Shown here: positions 28,326 to 37,409 of the stretch, piece by piece | How positions within the stretch are numbered: the stretch's first letter is position 1 | How the letters are laid out: each line of letters opens with the position of its first letter | NCBI GenBank assembly: GCA_963782985.1 | Contig: CAWALU010000012.1 | Coordinates: 124,001 to 188,000 of the forward strand | Direction: 5' to 3' | Length of the DNA stretch: 64,000 bases | Origin: CAVSWT01 sp963782985 | GTDB lineage: Bacteria; Bacteroidota; Ignavibacteria; Ignavibacteriales; Ignavibacteriaceae | Notes under the pieces: model-generated | Seen by the model: only the letters and a program-made list of their open reading frames with translations | The model's database searches: none | What the model was told of the DNA's origin: nothing | Program-made: the position numbers and the translations under genes

Positions 28326-29444
28326 TCATCTTAAATCTGTAGATAAAATATATCTAACAATTCTATTATGACCTGTATCAGCTACATAAACAATCCTATC
28401 AAAATATGCAACTGCATGAGGCTCGCTTAAAATTGGATTCACTTTGGCTGTAGTTTCAAATCCGCCTATAGCCTGAAGTTCATCGCCAAAAGCATTAAAT
28501 TTAAAAACGCTGTCAAGCCCGGCGTCAGCCACATAAATATTTCCTGAATTATCTATGGTAACGCCTTCGGGCATTTTAAATCTTCCCGGCTTAACAAAAC
28601 TTACTCCATCGCTCGCTCTAAATCTGCTTTCATATTTTGCATCAAGCGGCGTAACAATATACTGAAGCCATTGAGTTTTAAAGCTGTTATTTCCGGTTAG
28701 AGTAATTATAAAATCAATATTTTTTTGGTTGAAGGCGGAGATAGAACTAATTTGATTTGCCGACACTAATCCCGAACTAAGCGGATCTATATTCGGAACT
28801 CTTCCAATTAAAGTATCGCCTTCGCCTTTGCTGTAAAATTTTTTAGGGTGAAAAATTAAAATTGAATTATCTGGATCAACAAAACTTGTATTGTTAGATC
28901 CGGTTCGAGTTATGTAAAAGGAGTTGTCATAAAAAGCAGCCGCCCCGGTATATTTTAATTGAGGGCGATTTAAATCAGAAGTTCGGGGAAGCAATCTTTT
29001 AATTGGAGCTTGACCAATTTGATGATTGGCTGAAACCAAATCAATTTTGTAAACCGCGGCATAAGTTTTTGGCGCGCCGTTTACAAGCGTATCAAATTCA
29101 GCGCAGACAATTAAATTCAATCTATAATCTTGAGTGATTGCAACTGGCTTTTTAACGGATTTAAATCCAAGAATTTGCCCCGCCCTATTCATTAAAACCA
29201 CTCTATCATTTTGAGTATCGGCAACATAAATAAAGGGATCAGGTTCTTTTCCGATTATTATATCTTCGGGATGATTAAAGCCTGCTATCGCCTCGCCTGT
29301 TTGAACATATAATGTGTCTCCCGCAATATTTGTATTTCCAGTGTTAGCGTTGAATTGAGTAATGTCAAATTTATTTTCGCAGCTGCTGAAAAATATCAAC
29401 AAAAAAAACGATAGAAATATTTTGTAAAATTTATAATTCATCAT
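28326..29444 (-). CDS. NHL-repeat beta-propeller lipoprotein
   Basis: A 372-residue lipoprotein with a signal peptide and lipobox F-S-S-C (Cys23). NHL-type repeats form a beta-propeller, for example P-E-G-V-T-I-D-N-S-G-N-I-Y-V-A-D-A-G and Y-V-A-D-T-G-H-N-R-I-V-R. Such propellers bind ligands or proteins at the cell surface. The gene overlaps the upstream PorV-like gene by 4 bases and follows the TonB receptor and T9SS cargo genes, so it is probably part of one exported-protein operon. Substrate unknown. Confidence 0.82.
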   Translation of the reverse strand: MMNYKFYKIFLSFFLLIFFSSCENKFDITQFNANTGNTNIAGDTLYVQTGEAIAGFNHPEDIIIGKEPDPFIYVADTQNDRVVLMNRAGQILGFKSVKKPVAITQDYRLNLIVCAEFDTLVNGAPKTYAAVYKIDLVSANHQIGQAPIKRLLPRTSDLNRPQLKYTGAAAFYDNSFYITRTGSNNTSFVDPDNSILIFHPKKFYSKGEGDTLIGRVPNIDPLSSGLVSANQISSISAFNQKNIDFIITLTGNNSFKTQWLQYIVTPLDAKYESRFRASDGVSFVKPGRFKMPEGVTIDNSGNIYVADAGLDSVFKFNAFGDELQAIGGFETTAKVNPILSEPHAVAYFDRIVYVADTGHNRIVRYILSTDLR

Positions 29445-30481
29445 AAACCAAGAATGATTGAAAATCTATGCGCTGATCCTAATTTTGTAAAATTTGAGTA
29501 AGCATAATCAAAACTTAAACGGGCAATATTTAACGGCACGTCAAAGCCGGCGCCGAGAGAGAAATTTTGTTCATCAACATTAAACTTGTAACCGCCGCGT
29601 AAATAAAGTATTTGATGCCAAGAGTATTCGGCTCCGGCGGAAACATTTTCGCTATTGTCATTAGGATGATTAAGCTGTACTGAAGTTGTTAATTTATTAT
29701 TTTCATTTTCAATCGGCTCAAATGCAAATCCAATTCTAAAAATTGTTGGCGGTGAAAATGATTGCCACTCAGATTGTTTTCTTTTTCCAACCAAAATAAC
29801 CTCGCCGTCAGGCGCTAATTGATTTCCAAAATTTGAGACTGCAACCGCGAATCGTGTTGAGCCTAATCCGGTCCAATAATAAGTGCCGAGGTCAATCATC
29901 ACTCCGCGCATTTTTAATTTGTCTAAAGTTTCTTCAATGTAGCGCACCGTTCCGCCAAAGCTGAATTGGTCAGTCATTCTTCGAGAATAAGTTAAAGCCA
30001 AAGCCATATCGCTAAAGCCAAAATATTCTCCCGTTCCATTGGGCGCAAACTCGGTAGTTACTTCCATATCTTTCATTGAGAGAGTGGTGAGCGAAACTCC
30101 AAAAGAATTTGTAGGATCAAGATGATATACGGCGCCGATAAAATCATGATTGATGTCAACCACCCATTCATTGTGTGAAAATACAATTTGATTTTCTGTG
30201 AATTGCGAGAGTCCCGCAGGATTCCAGTAAAGAGCAGAAGCATCGTTAGCAATAGCGACAAAAGCATCGCCAACAGCTGAGGCTCTTCCGCCAACTCCGA
30301 TTTTTAGGAACTGCGCGGTGGAAATACCAGCGCGCTGCCCGCCAAGCGTGGGGAATAATTGCGCGAAAGAATTGTTTGACAAAAGCATTATCATAAATAA
30401 AAAAATCCAAACGAACTTGTCATTTCCGCGAAGACGGAAATCTATTGAATAATTAATATTTTCTATAAAAAGTAATTTCAT
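29441..30481 (-). CDS. PorV/PorQ-family outer-membrane protein with chimeric N-terminus
   Basis: A beta-barrel of the PorV/PorQ (UPF0164-like) group, recognised by F-L-K-I-G-V-G-G-R-A-S-A-V-G-D-A-F-V-A and D-A-S-A-L-Y-W-N-P-A-G-L. PorV-type proteins shuttle T9SS cargo at the outer membrane, which fits the T9SS cargo genes beside it. I choose the ATG at 30481 (346 residues), 8 bases after the nuclease stop; the frame also extends to a GTG at 30517 inside that gene. Between the start and the signal-peptide core (about residues 26-40) runs S-I-D-F-R-L-R-G-N-D-K, encoded by the left end of a palindromic element. The native start was therefore probably replaced by the insertion. Whether export still works is open. 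Confidence 0.82.
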   Translation of the reverse strand: MKLLFIENINYSIDFRLRGNDKFVWIFLFMIMLLSNNSFAQLFPTLGGQRAGISTAQFLKIGVGGRASAVGDAFVAIANDASALYWNPAGLSQFTENQIVFSHNEWVVDINHDFIGAVYHLDPTNSFGVSLTTLSMKDMEVTTEFAPNGTGEYFGFSDMALALTYSRRMTDQFSFGGTVRYIEETLDKLKMRGVMIDLGTYYWTGLGSTRFAVAVSNFGNQLAPDGEVILVGKRKQSEWQSFSPPTIFRIGFAFEPIENENNKLTTSVQLNHPNDNSENVSAGAEYSWHQILYLRGGYKFNVDEQNFSLGAGFDVPLNIARLSFDYAYSNFTKLGSAHRFSIILGL

Positions 30482-30808
30482 TTTTTTTATTAAATATTTT
30501 GGGATAGATCTTTCCACTCAGGGTTTTTTGATTCGATTAATTTTATCTTCCAATCTCGGTTCCACTTTTTCAATCTTTTTTCTCTTTGTATAGCTGCATT
30601 TATATCCATCACATGCTCAAAATAAGCCAGCTTATTTAAATAATACATTTTTGTAAACCCTGCAATAGTCCCACCTTTATATTCAAAAAACCTTCTCAGT
30701 AAATTATTTGAAACACCAACGTAAAGTGTTCCATCCTTTTTATTCGTGAGTATATAAACATAATAGTCATTCATAATTGTTTATGAGATTCCCACCTTGG
30801 GAATGACA
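30419..30808. mobile_element. Candidate mobile unit: GIY-YIG gene between inverted palindromic ends
   Basis: The left end reads TGTCATTTCCGCGAAGACGG and on to AAATCT. The right end read on the opposite strand is TGTCATTCCCAAGGTGGGAA and on to TCT. Each end is itself a small hairpin (TTTCCG/CGGAAA at 30423-30440 and ATTCCC/GGGAAT at 30788-30804). Together they form imperfect terminal inverted repeats of about 25 bases around a single GIY-YIG nuclease gene. The organisation resembles REP-associated transposase units, but with a different nuclease. No target duplication could be identified with confidence. Mobility is inference. Confidence 0.5.
30490..30774 (-). CDS. GIY-YIG domain nuclease, short (UPF0213-like)
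   Basis: A 94-residue single-domain protein: Y-Y-V-Y-I-L at residues 4-9 (the GIY strand), L-Y-V-G-V-S-N-N-L-L-R-R at 17-28 (YIG strand and the conserved Arg), a Glu-containing helix (Y-F-E-H-V), and the typical tail E-K-R-L-K-K-W-N-R-D-W-K. Stand-alone GIY-YIG proteins of this size are widespread and mostly uncharacterised. The gene sits inside a TonB/PorV operon but is unrelated to it, and palindromic ends flank it. The ATG has no clear ribosome binding site, so it may be weakly expressed. Confidence 0.87.
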   Translation of the reverse strand: MNDYYVYILTNKKDGTLYVGVSNNLLRRFFEYKGGTIAGFTKMYYLNKLAYFEHVMDINAAIQREKRLKKWNRDWKIKLIESKNPEWKDLSQNI

Positions 30809-30861
30809 TCCGATGTAACGCTTTATATTCGATTAACTTCGTGTAACTATTTCGCTCAAAA

Positions 30862-33669
30862 TTAAAACCTCAAACTTACGCCAACTTTAATATTTCTCCT
30901 CGTCAAGTAACGAGCGGGATTAAAAGGATACGGAGAGATAGGCGCCTGCAAATCTGGGTAGCGGGGATCATTCCACGATAGCGGCACATCATCGCCCAAC
31001 TCATAAGCCTTGCCTGTAACGGGATTTATTATTGCCGAGTTTTTTGTATCGAGCAAATTATTTATTTCCATAAAAACTGAAAATTTAAGTTTACTCAACT
31101 CAAAATATTTTTCAATATTCATATCAATCCAAAACCAGTTGTCGCCAATTTTAGCATTGCGGTTTGCCTGGTCAGTTTCATACTCGGCTCTTCCCTGCTG
31201 ATCATAACTGCCTGTAAAAACCGACGCCGTGTATCTTTTGCCTGATTGAAAAAATATACGCGTATAAATATTAATATCATCTAAAATTCCCGCGCCGAAA
31301 TCAAATACAGGTTTATCTTTTTCGATATAAATGTTACCCGTAAGCGAAGCGGTTATTGGTCTGTCCCACGATAAATATTCTTCTTTAATTGATTCGGAAA
31401 GATCGCCTCGCAAAACCAATACGCCTTCATCAGCCGTGGAGCTTTTGCCGGTTACAATTGCATAAGCAAACGAAGCTGAACCGTTAAACCATTTATCAAT
31501 TCGCTTTTTAAATTCAATTTCAACTCCGCGCGATCTTGCATAATCGGAATTTACGTAAGTAATAAAACGCTGAGTAGCAAATCTGGCTGATCTAATTAAG
31601 GCGGTTCGCGTGCTTACATAATCAAAAATATCTTTGTAATAAGTTGTAACGGTTAAAACATCATTTTGAGTGAATTGAGTTTTTAATCCTAACTCATAAG
31701 CAACTGTTGTTTCGGGGTTTAAATTTGGATTTCCGAAAGTTTGAAATGAAGACTGTGCATTTAAAGGATTTAACTTTGCGTAAACAAATTGAGGTTTGGG
31801 CCATTTGCTAAAATGTCCGTAAGAGAAAAATAAAGTTTGATTATCTGATACGGGATGAGAAATTCCAAGGCGTGGACTAAGTCTTGCTTTCCATCTTCTA
31901 TTGCCAAACCAGCCGAATGAATCGTCTAAGTAATTTTTTCGAGTTTCATCGGGAATTGTAACTACATCAGGGTTGCCGACCGCATCGTCGACATATTTGC
32001 CGGGGAACCAATAATCCAAACGCATTCCAAAATTTAAAATCATTCCGCTAAAATTAATATTATCCTGCGCATAAAAAGCTCCCACAGCCGGGTGAACTTT
32101 ATAAATATCATTATTTAAACCAAGCTCGCCAACCCAGGGTTTATAAATATCAATTACCTGCATTTCCTGAAATTGAACATTAAAGCCCGCTTTAAATTTA
32201 TTTTTTTCATCAAAGAAACTTGTAAGATCGCCGCGGACAGAATACTCTTCCACATAATGATCGCGCCAGGTAAAAGGATTTCCAATATCCCAAAAACCAT
32301 CGCCCGGAATTACGCCGATTGTATCTCTATTTAAATTATAATATTCAACGGGAAAGGTTGTTATATCTTTCGGTTCAAGATATTGATTCCATTTTTTGCC
32401 GTTAGCATCGGCGCGCAGGTTTGTATAAAAATAATTAAACTTTAATTCATAAAAAGTTTTAGAATTTAAAGTGTGCGTAAGTCCCAGAGTTTGATATTTA
32501 TTGTTGTGTGTGAAAGTATTAGCATCGTCTAAAATATTTTGAAATTCATATTGATAACCGGGACTTGGTTCAACATATTCCAAATTAGATTGAAGCGATT
32601 GCGAGTTTTGATTTATGTTTAACGACTGATTAAACGAATAAACAAATTTAACTGTGGGAGAATATTTATACGTTAATTTCCCCAGCCAGAACCAGCTATT
32701 TTCAGCTCTCAGCGCAAAACTTTTCCCGCCGAAAGTTGAGGAGTATAATTGATCGGCGGTGTTTTTGTTATAACCTTGGGTAATGCCGTCGCTAATTCCC
32801 ATATAAAAACTTCCGAAGAAAGAAATCTCGCCGGGAATATTTAAACCAAAAATTGGAAGCAGAACAGAAGTAATTGGTTCCGGTCCGCTAAAATTTGCTT
32901 CCAGCACGTCAATGTTAAAAACATGATTGGAATTTTTATCTCCAATATTATCTTTTTTATAAGAGAGATAACCGGAAAGTTTATCGCTTCCTTCTCTTGT
33001 TTTTACGTTTACAATTCCGGAAGTCGCCTGCCCAAATTCAGCGTTAAATCCTCCGGTAATCACTTCAACTTCTTCAATTGCATTGGCGCTTAACTGAAGC
33101 CCGAAACCAGTGCCAGCCAAAGGATCCTGTACAGACACGCCGTCGAGTAAAAAAGCATTTTCATAAGATCTGCCGCCGCGAATATGAATTTCATTATTAG
33201 ATTTTACTACCCCTGCCTGCTGAGTTACAAGATCGCCAATATTTTCAACAACGGCAATATCAATATCTTCTCTTGAAATAGTTTTTTTACTTTGCGTTTC
33301 TTCAACGTCCATCAGCGGCTTATCCCCAACCACTATAACATCCTGACCCAAAGTTAAAACCGATTCTTCCAGCTTAACATCAAGTTCTTTGGTTTTATCA
33401 GCGGTGATTTCAAATCCGGTGTATTGAACGGTTTTATAACCAATGAATGAAATTTCAATATTGTAAGTTCCGGTAGAAATATTATCAATTTTAAATTTAC
33501 CGTTAATATCTGTAGCGGCTCCGTAGTAAGTTCCTTTAAGAATAATATTAACGCCGGGCAAAGCCTCGCCGTTAGCGGCGTCAGTAACTAAGCCGGCAAG
33601 ATTTCCAGTTTGAGCAAACGCAGAAAAGCTTAATAATAAAATGATGATTATTGAAACTGAATATTTCAT
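30862..33669 (-). CDS. TonB-dependent receptor with carboxypeptidase-like N-terminal domain
   Basis: A 935-residue outer-membrane receptor with signal peptide (cleavage near F-A-Q), a carboxypeptidase-regulatory-like domain (about 22-105, A-G-L-V-T-D-A-A-N-G-E-A-L-P-G-V-N-I), and a plug (about 120-230) with H-I-R-G-G-R-S-Y-E-N-A-F-L-L-D-G-V. The barrel ends in V-G-V-S-L-R-F, a terminal aromatic as expected for outer-membrane assembly. In Ignavibacteria such receptors often sit beside PorV-like and T9SS proteins, as here. Its ATG overlaps the upstream lipoprotein stop by 4 bases (ATGA). The imported ligand is unknown. Confidence 0.9.
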   Translation of the reverse strand: MKYSVSIIIILLLSFSAFAQTGNLAGLVTDAANGEALPGVNIILKGTYYGAATDINGKFKIDNISTGTYNIEISFIGYKTVQYTGFEITADKTKELDVKLEESVLTLGQDVIVVGDKPLMDVEETQSKKTISREDIDIAVVENIGDLVTQQAGVVKSNNEIHIRGGRSYENAFLLDGVSVQDPLAGTGFGLQLSANAIEEVEVITGGFNAEFGQATSGIVNVKTREGSDKLSGYLSYKKDNIGDKNSNHVFNIDVLEANFSGPEPITSVLLPIFGLNIPGEISFFGSFYMGISDGITQGYNKNTADQLYSSTFGGKSFALRAENSWFWLGKLTYKYSPTVKFVYSFNQSLNINQNSQSLQSNLEYVEPSPGYQYEFQNILDDANTFTHNNKYQTLGLTHTLNSKTFYELKFNYFYTNLRADANGKKWNQYLEPKDITTFPVEYYNLNRDTIGVIPGDGFWDIGNPFTWRDHYVEEYSVRGDLTSFFDEKNKFKAGFNVQFQEMQVIDIYKPWVGELGLNNDIYKVHPAVGAFYAQDNINFSGMILNFGMRLDYWFPGKYVDDAVGNPDVVTIPDETRKNYLDDSFGWFGNRRWKARLSPRLGISHPVSDNQTLFFSYGHFSKWPKPQFVYAKLNPLNAQSSFQTFGNPNLNPETTVAYELGLKTQFTQNDVLTVTTYYKDIFDYVSTRTALIRSARFATQRFITYVNSDYARSRGVEIEFKKRIDKWFNGSASFAYAIVTGKSSTADEGVLVLRGDLSESIKEEYLSWDRPITASLTGNIYIEKDKPVFDFGAGILDDINIYTRIFFQSGKRYTASVFTGSYDQQGRAEYETDQANRNAKIGDNWFWIDMNIEKYFELSKLKFSVFMEINNLLDTKNSAIINPVTGKAYELGDDVPLSWNDPRYPDLQAPISPYPFNPARYLTRRNIKVGVSLRF

Positions 33670-35189
33670 AGCGTTAATCCGAAATCTCCAATAAACACTT
33701 TCTCCAATAAATTTTTAACGTTGGCATTACCGCCATTACTTTTGTGCAAAGGAACTCCGATGAAAAATAATTTTTTATCTATGCTTGATAATCCCACAAA
33801 GCCATCCAATTCTTTATTTGGAAAATAGTAGATAGGAATTGCAGCCAAAGCGTTAATAAAAAATGCACGCGCTCTAAAAATTCCCGAGGACAATTCTAAA
33901 TTAGGATATGCAGGCTGAGTTGAATCCGATGAAATTTTTGTCCCCGCCAATAAAGATGTTCTGAAACTCCCGCTGTCGCTATTTACAGGTAAAAAACTGG
34001 AGATTAAAGTAAGATCAACCGTTTGTGGAAATTGAAGAGAGAATGCGATTTTACCGCCGTTGTCTAAATACTTTTGTGTTGCGATACTTGCTAAATCTAA
34101 TGAAGGATTATTATCCGAATACCAAAAAACGTAATCAAACAATTTTAGAGTTTCCAAAAAAGTTACATTAATATACGGCGGAGATTGAGTTTTAAAATTA
34201 AAATTATCAAACTTATTTGCTAAACCGATTTCGTTAAACGCAGAATTGTAAAAAGAAGCGGCGTTATCCGATACCGCATAATCATCTACAATTAAAAGCT
34301 TGCCAGCAGGTTTTTTTACAAACCAATGTTTATTAGTATCGGGCAAAACAATGAAATTTGATTTGGCTCCAGAAATATCAACAGCTTGAACGTAAAGCTT
34401 GTTGTTGTCGTTAAACTTTAGCCCCGGTAATTTTTCTTGATTAATATTTGAAGGAGAGCCGTCAATTAAAATTTCCATCATTGGCGATTGAGAATCAAAT
34501 TCTTTTGTTCGAAGAGTAACTCTTCTTATGCTGCCGTTAAGGGAGATTACATTTGCCGGATTGCTTGTATCATTTAAAGCGATATTAATATTTTGAATTG
34601 ATTCATTGCCGTCTATATCTTCAGCTTCCCATCCAAACGACATCACCGGAAAAGATGTGTCAGGTAAAAAGCTAAGCTTATTCCAAAAAATAGTTGGCGC
34701 AGAATTTTTAATTGGGAAATCAAAACTTGCAGGAGTTGGATCAATCAAACCAATATCAAAAAAAGTTTCACCCGCATCATAACTTCCGTTTGCGTTTGCG
34801 TCAACAAAAGGTTCGGGTCCAAAGTTAATACCATTTTGAGAAATTTGAGAATCGTAAATTCCATTGCCGCTGTTATCAACCGCAGCAACCATAAAAGTAT
34901 AGGCGGTATCTTTTGCTCCAATCTGCAAAGCAAATAAAATATTATTGGAACGCGTTACAGACCAATCAGTTCCGTTCCAGGTATAATAATATCCAACTAC
35001 AATTCCATCGGGATCGTCTCCCCACCAGTGAATATTAATTTTACTTGGCTGGCTGCTGATAGAACTGTCGGGATATAAAAATAAACCTGTATCCGGCGGC
35101 TGATTTGCAATTGGATTATCGGTTATTTCATTATTGCATGAAATAAGAAAAAAAGAAATTAAAAGTATAATGGTTAAAAATTTTATCAT
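33666..35189 (-). CDS. Hypothetical exported lipoprotein
   Basis: A 507-residue lipoprotein (lipobox L-I-S-C, Cys18) that I cannot assign to a named family. After the anchor comes a fibronectin-like stretch with W-W-G-D-D-P-D-G-I-V-V-G-Y-Y-Y-T-W, and later a second beta-sandwich. A C-terminal part (about 290-507) begins K-L-L-I-V-D-D-Y-A-V and resembles a Rossmann-like domain. The W-x-G-D-D-x-D-G motif recurs in surface proteins of this lineage. It is translationally coupled to the TonB receptor gene and co-oriented with T9SS cargo, so a surface role with that receptor is likely. Confidence 0.75.
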   Translation of the reverse strand: MIKFLTIILLISFFLISCNNEITDNPIANQPPDTGLFLYPDSSISSQPSKINIHWWGDDPDGIVVGYYYTWNGTDWSVTRSNNILFALQIGAKDTAYTFMVAAVDNSGNGIYDSQISQNGINFGPEPFVDANANGSYDAGETFFDIGLIDPTPASFDFPIKNSAPTIFWNKLSFLPDTSFPVMSFGWEAEDIDGNESIQNINIALNDTSNPANVISLNGSIRRVTLRTKEFDSQSPMMEILIDGSPSNINQEKLPGLKFNDNNKLYVQAVDISGAKSNFIVLPDTNKHWFVKKPAGKLLIVDDYAVSDNAASFYNSAFNEIGLANKFDNFNFKTQSPPYINVTFLETLKLFDYVFWYSDNNPSLDLASIATQKYLDNGGKIAFSLQFPQTVDLTLISSFLPVNSDSGSFRTSLLAGTKISSDSTQPAYPNLELSSGIFRARAFFINALAAIPIYYFPNKELDGFVGLSSIDKKLFFIGVPLHKSNGGNANVKNLLEKVFIGDFGLTL

Positions 35190-35273
35190 CTTTTCAATAA
35201 AATTAAACTCCGGCGTTTTAAGAAAACACCGGAAGTTTAGTGAAATCTATTTTAAAAAATTTGTCCTGCTAAA

Positions 35274-37394
35274 TTAACGAAGGAGAACCATCTTTTTAAC
35301 TTGATTAAAATCGCCGACGCTAATTGAATAAAAATAAATGCCGGAAGTTAAACTCTTCGCATCAAAATTAATTTTGTGAATTCCAGGAGACTGATATTGA
35401 TTTAATAATGATTGAACTTCCTGACCAAGTATGTTATAAATTTTAATAGTAACTAATCCTTCTGTTGGAATTGCATAAGAAATTGTGGTGGAAGGATTAA
35501 ATGGATTTGGATAATTCTGCTCTAATTTATACGAAACCGGCTGCCCATATTGATTGTCATTAACATCAGTTGAAAAACCGATGAAATCATTATTGGTTCT
35601 CGGCGTTAATTTGTAATTGCTGAATGAATAATACATTATTCCAACAAGCGTATCAAATTTTGCATTCTCTATAATTTCCGTGTATTTCGGATTTGCTAAA
35701 AGAGTCGAGTCCCAAAGGTTATGATAGTAATGATTTCCATCCTGCAGCTCTACCCGCGTTCTACCTGAGCCATCATCGATAAATATTTCACCAAAATTAT
35801 TTGGCGGTCCATCAGCATTGGCATCAGTAACAGTAATGTTTTCAAAACCGATTAAAACAGATTCCCATTTTTCAGCTTCAACCACGTCATTTCCTTTTGT
35901 GTCAATTGTCCCGGTGGTCAATATCATCGGGGATGGTAAAGGATTGTTTGAGGAAGTTACTGTTATGGATGTTATGCTGTCAATTTCTGTTACATTAAAA
36001 TTTTCCGTAACTAAGCCTGAGACTGAAACATTATCCCCAAGCTTTAAATCAAATGTAGGAATAGCTGATGAGTTATTTAAAGCGCTAAGCCAAATACCGC
36101 TCCAAGCGCCTTCTCCATTTTGCATTATTATTCTATTAGTAGCGTTGCCTGCCCTATCGGATAAACCCGTTGTATCGGCGGTAACTATTCCGCTTACGCT
36201 AATTCTATAACCTTGGAACGAACTATATCCCCCGCCCTTTGGCGAGTATTGAACGTCTTGAATAGTTATAGGTCTGTTTAATACTAAATAAAAATAATTT
36301 GATTTTATGATATCCGCCGGAGTTGTACCAACAAAGCCGTCATTATCAGTGGATTTAATATAAAAATCTACTAAAGCAGAATCAGCGACCCCGGGAATAA
36401 TACCTGTGTAAATTGAATCAGATGAAGTCATTACAACCGAATCGCGCGCACCGCCGTTAACACTGTAATATATTTTGGCGTTAGAAACAGTACCATCAAG
36501 GTCAACAATTTTTGCAGTAACAGTTACATCTTGATTTGGACCCACAGTAACAGGATTTCTTCTAACCGAAGAAATAATTGGAGGAGAAGTAACAGCTTCG
36601 CCAACATCGCCAGGATAAACCGGAACAATCCAATAACCCTCAGTCCTAGTAGTAACAATCCCTTTTAAGTAACTTATATGGGAACCATCTAAAGGAGGCT
36701 GATACCCTGGAATTTCTCCTGCAGTGCCTGTCTTAAAATATCTTGATTGGTTATATATAAAAGCGAAATGTCCGTTTTCGTCATTTATTTTAAAGTTGCC
36801 GTTTGGATTTCGATCTGAAGAAACCACGTCTCTAAAAATAACGTACATACCTTCATATTTTTCGGCGTCAAAATTATAGCTGCCGCCTTGAGTAAATAGA
36901 TCGGAAAGCGATAACTCAATTGGCTGCGGACGCGCTGGTTTTTGCTCCACAATTATTACCGGAACAGGCTGAGGAGCGGTAATTAAAAGAATTTCAGTGG
37001 TTGTATTATATTCGGTTACCACGCCTGTAAATTCCACAACCTGGGCAGTATCAACTAAATCAAAAAATGTGTCATGCGCTACCCCAACGGTATCATTTTG
37101 AATGATATTTAATCCGCCATATAGATTTCCATCAGGGTCCTGAATATAAGTTGCCCATCTAGCTCCGGCTGAGATTATTACATTTCTATTTGAAACCGGA
37201 TCAATAATAGGACTTGCCAATACTAAGCCTTGAACTCTAATAGTATCGCCATTTAATGGCGAAGCCGGATCGGTACCTTGCAGCGAATCAGGAACGTTTT
37301 GAATATCCTGAATGGTTACCAGCGGATAAGGACCTTGCCCAAAAGCAAAAGCAGCGCTTAAAAGAAAGAACGCAAAAAATAATTTAATTTTCAT
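35274..37394 (-). CDS. Secreted multidomain protein with T9SS type A sorting domain
   Basis: A 706-residue protein. Signal peptide ends near F-G-Q-G. Two OB-fold or DUF5689-like regions start at about 25 (V-T-I-Q-D-I-Q-N-V-P) and about 375 (I-T-I-Q-D-V-Q-Y-S-P). Between them is an immunoglobulin-like domain (about 275-370, P-N-Q-D-V-T-V-T-A-K). A T9SS sorting domain lies at about 620-706 (Y-P-N-P-F-N-P to K-K-M-V-L-L-R). It has no enzymatic motif and is probably an adhesive or binding surface protein. It has a strong AGGAG before the ATG and follows the next T9SS gene by 15 bases. Confidence 0.85.
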   Translation of the reverse strand: MKIKLFFAFFLLSAAFAFGQGPYPLVTIQDIQNVPDSLQGTDPASPLNGDTIRVQGLVLASPIIDPVSNRNVIISAGARWATYIQDPDGNLYGGLNIIQNDTVGVAHDTFFDLVDTAQVVEFTGVVTEYNTTTEILLITAPQPVPVIIVEQKPARPQPIELSLSDLFTQGGSYNFDAEKYEGMYVIFRDVVSSDRNPNGNFKINDENGHFAFIYNQSRYFKTGTAGEIPGYQPPLDGSHISYLKGIVTTRTEGYWIVPVYPGDVGEAVTSPPIISSVRRNPVTVGPNQDVTVTAKIVDLDGTVSNAKIYYSVNGGARDSVVMTSSDSIYTGIIPGVADSALVDFYIKSTDNDGFVGTTPADIIKSNYFYLVLNRPITIQDVQYSPKGGGYSSFQGYRISVSGIVTADTTGLSDRAGNATNRIIMQNGEGAWSGIWLSALNNSSAIPTFDLKLGDNVSVSGLVTENFNVTEIDSITSITVTSSNNPLPSPMILTTGTIDTKGNDVVEAEKWESVLIGFENITVTDANADGPPNNFGEIFIDDGSGRTRVELQDGNHYYHNLWDSTLLANPKYTEIIENAKFDTLVGIMYYSFSNYKLTPRTNNDFIGFSTDVNDNQYGQPVSYKLEQNYPNPFNPSTTISYAIPTEGLVTIKIYNILGQEVQSLLNQYQSPGIHKINFDAKSLTSGIYFYSISVGDFNQVKKMVLLR

Positions 37395-37409
37395 TTTGTA
37401 CTCCTAATA

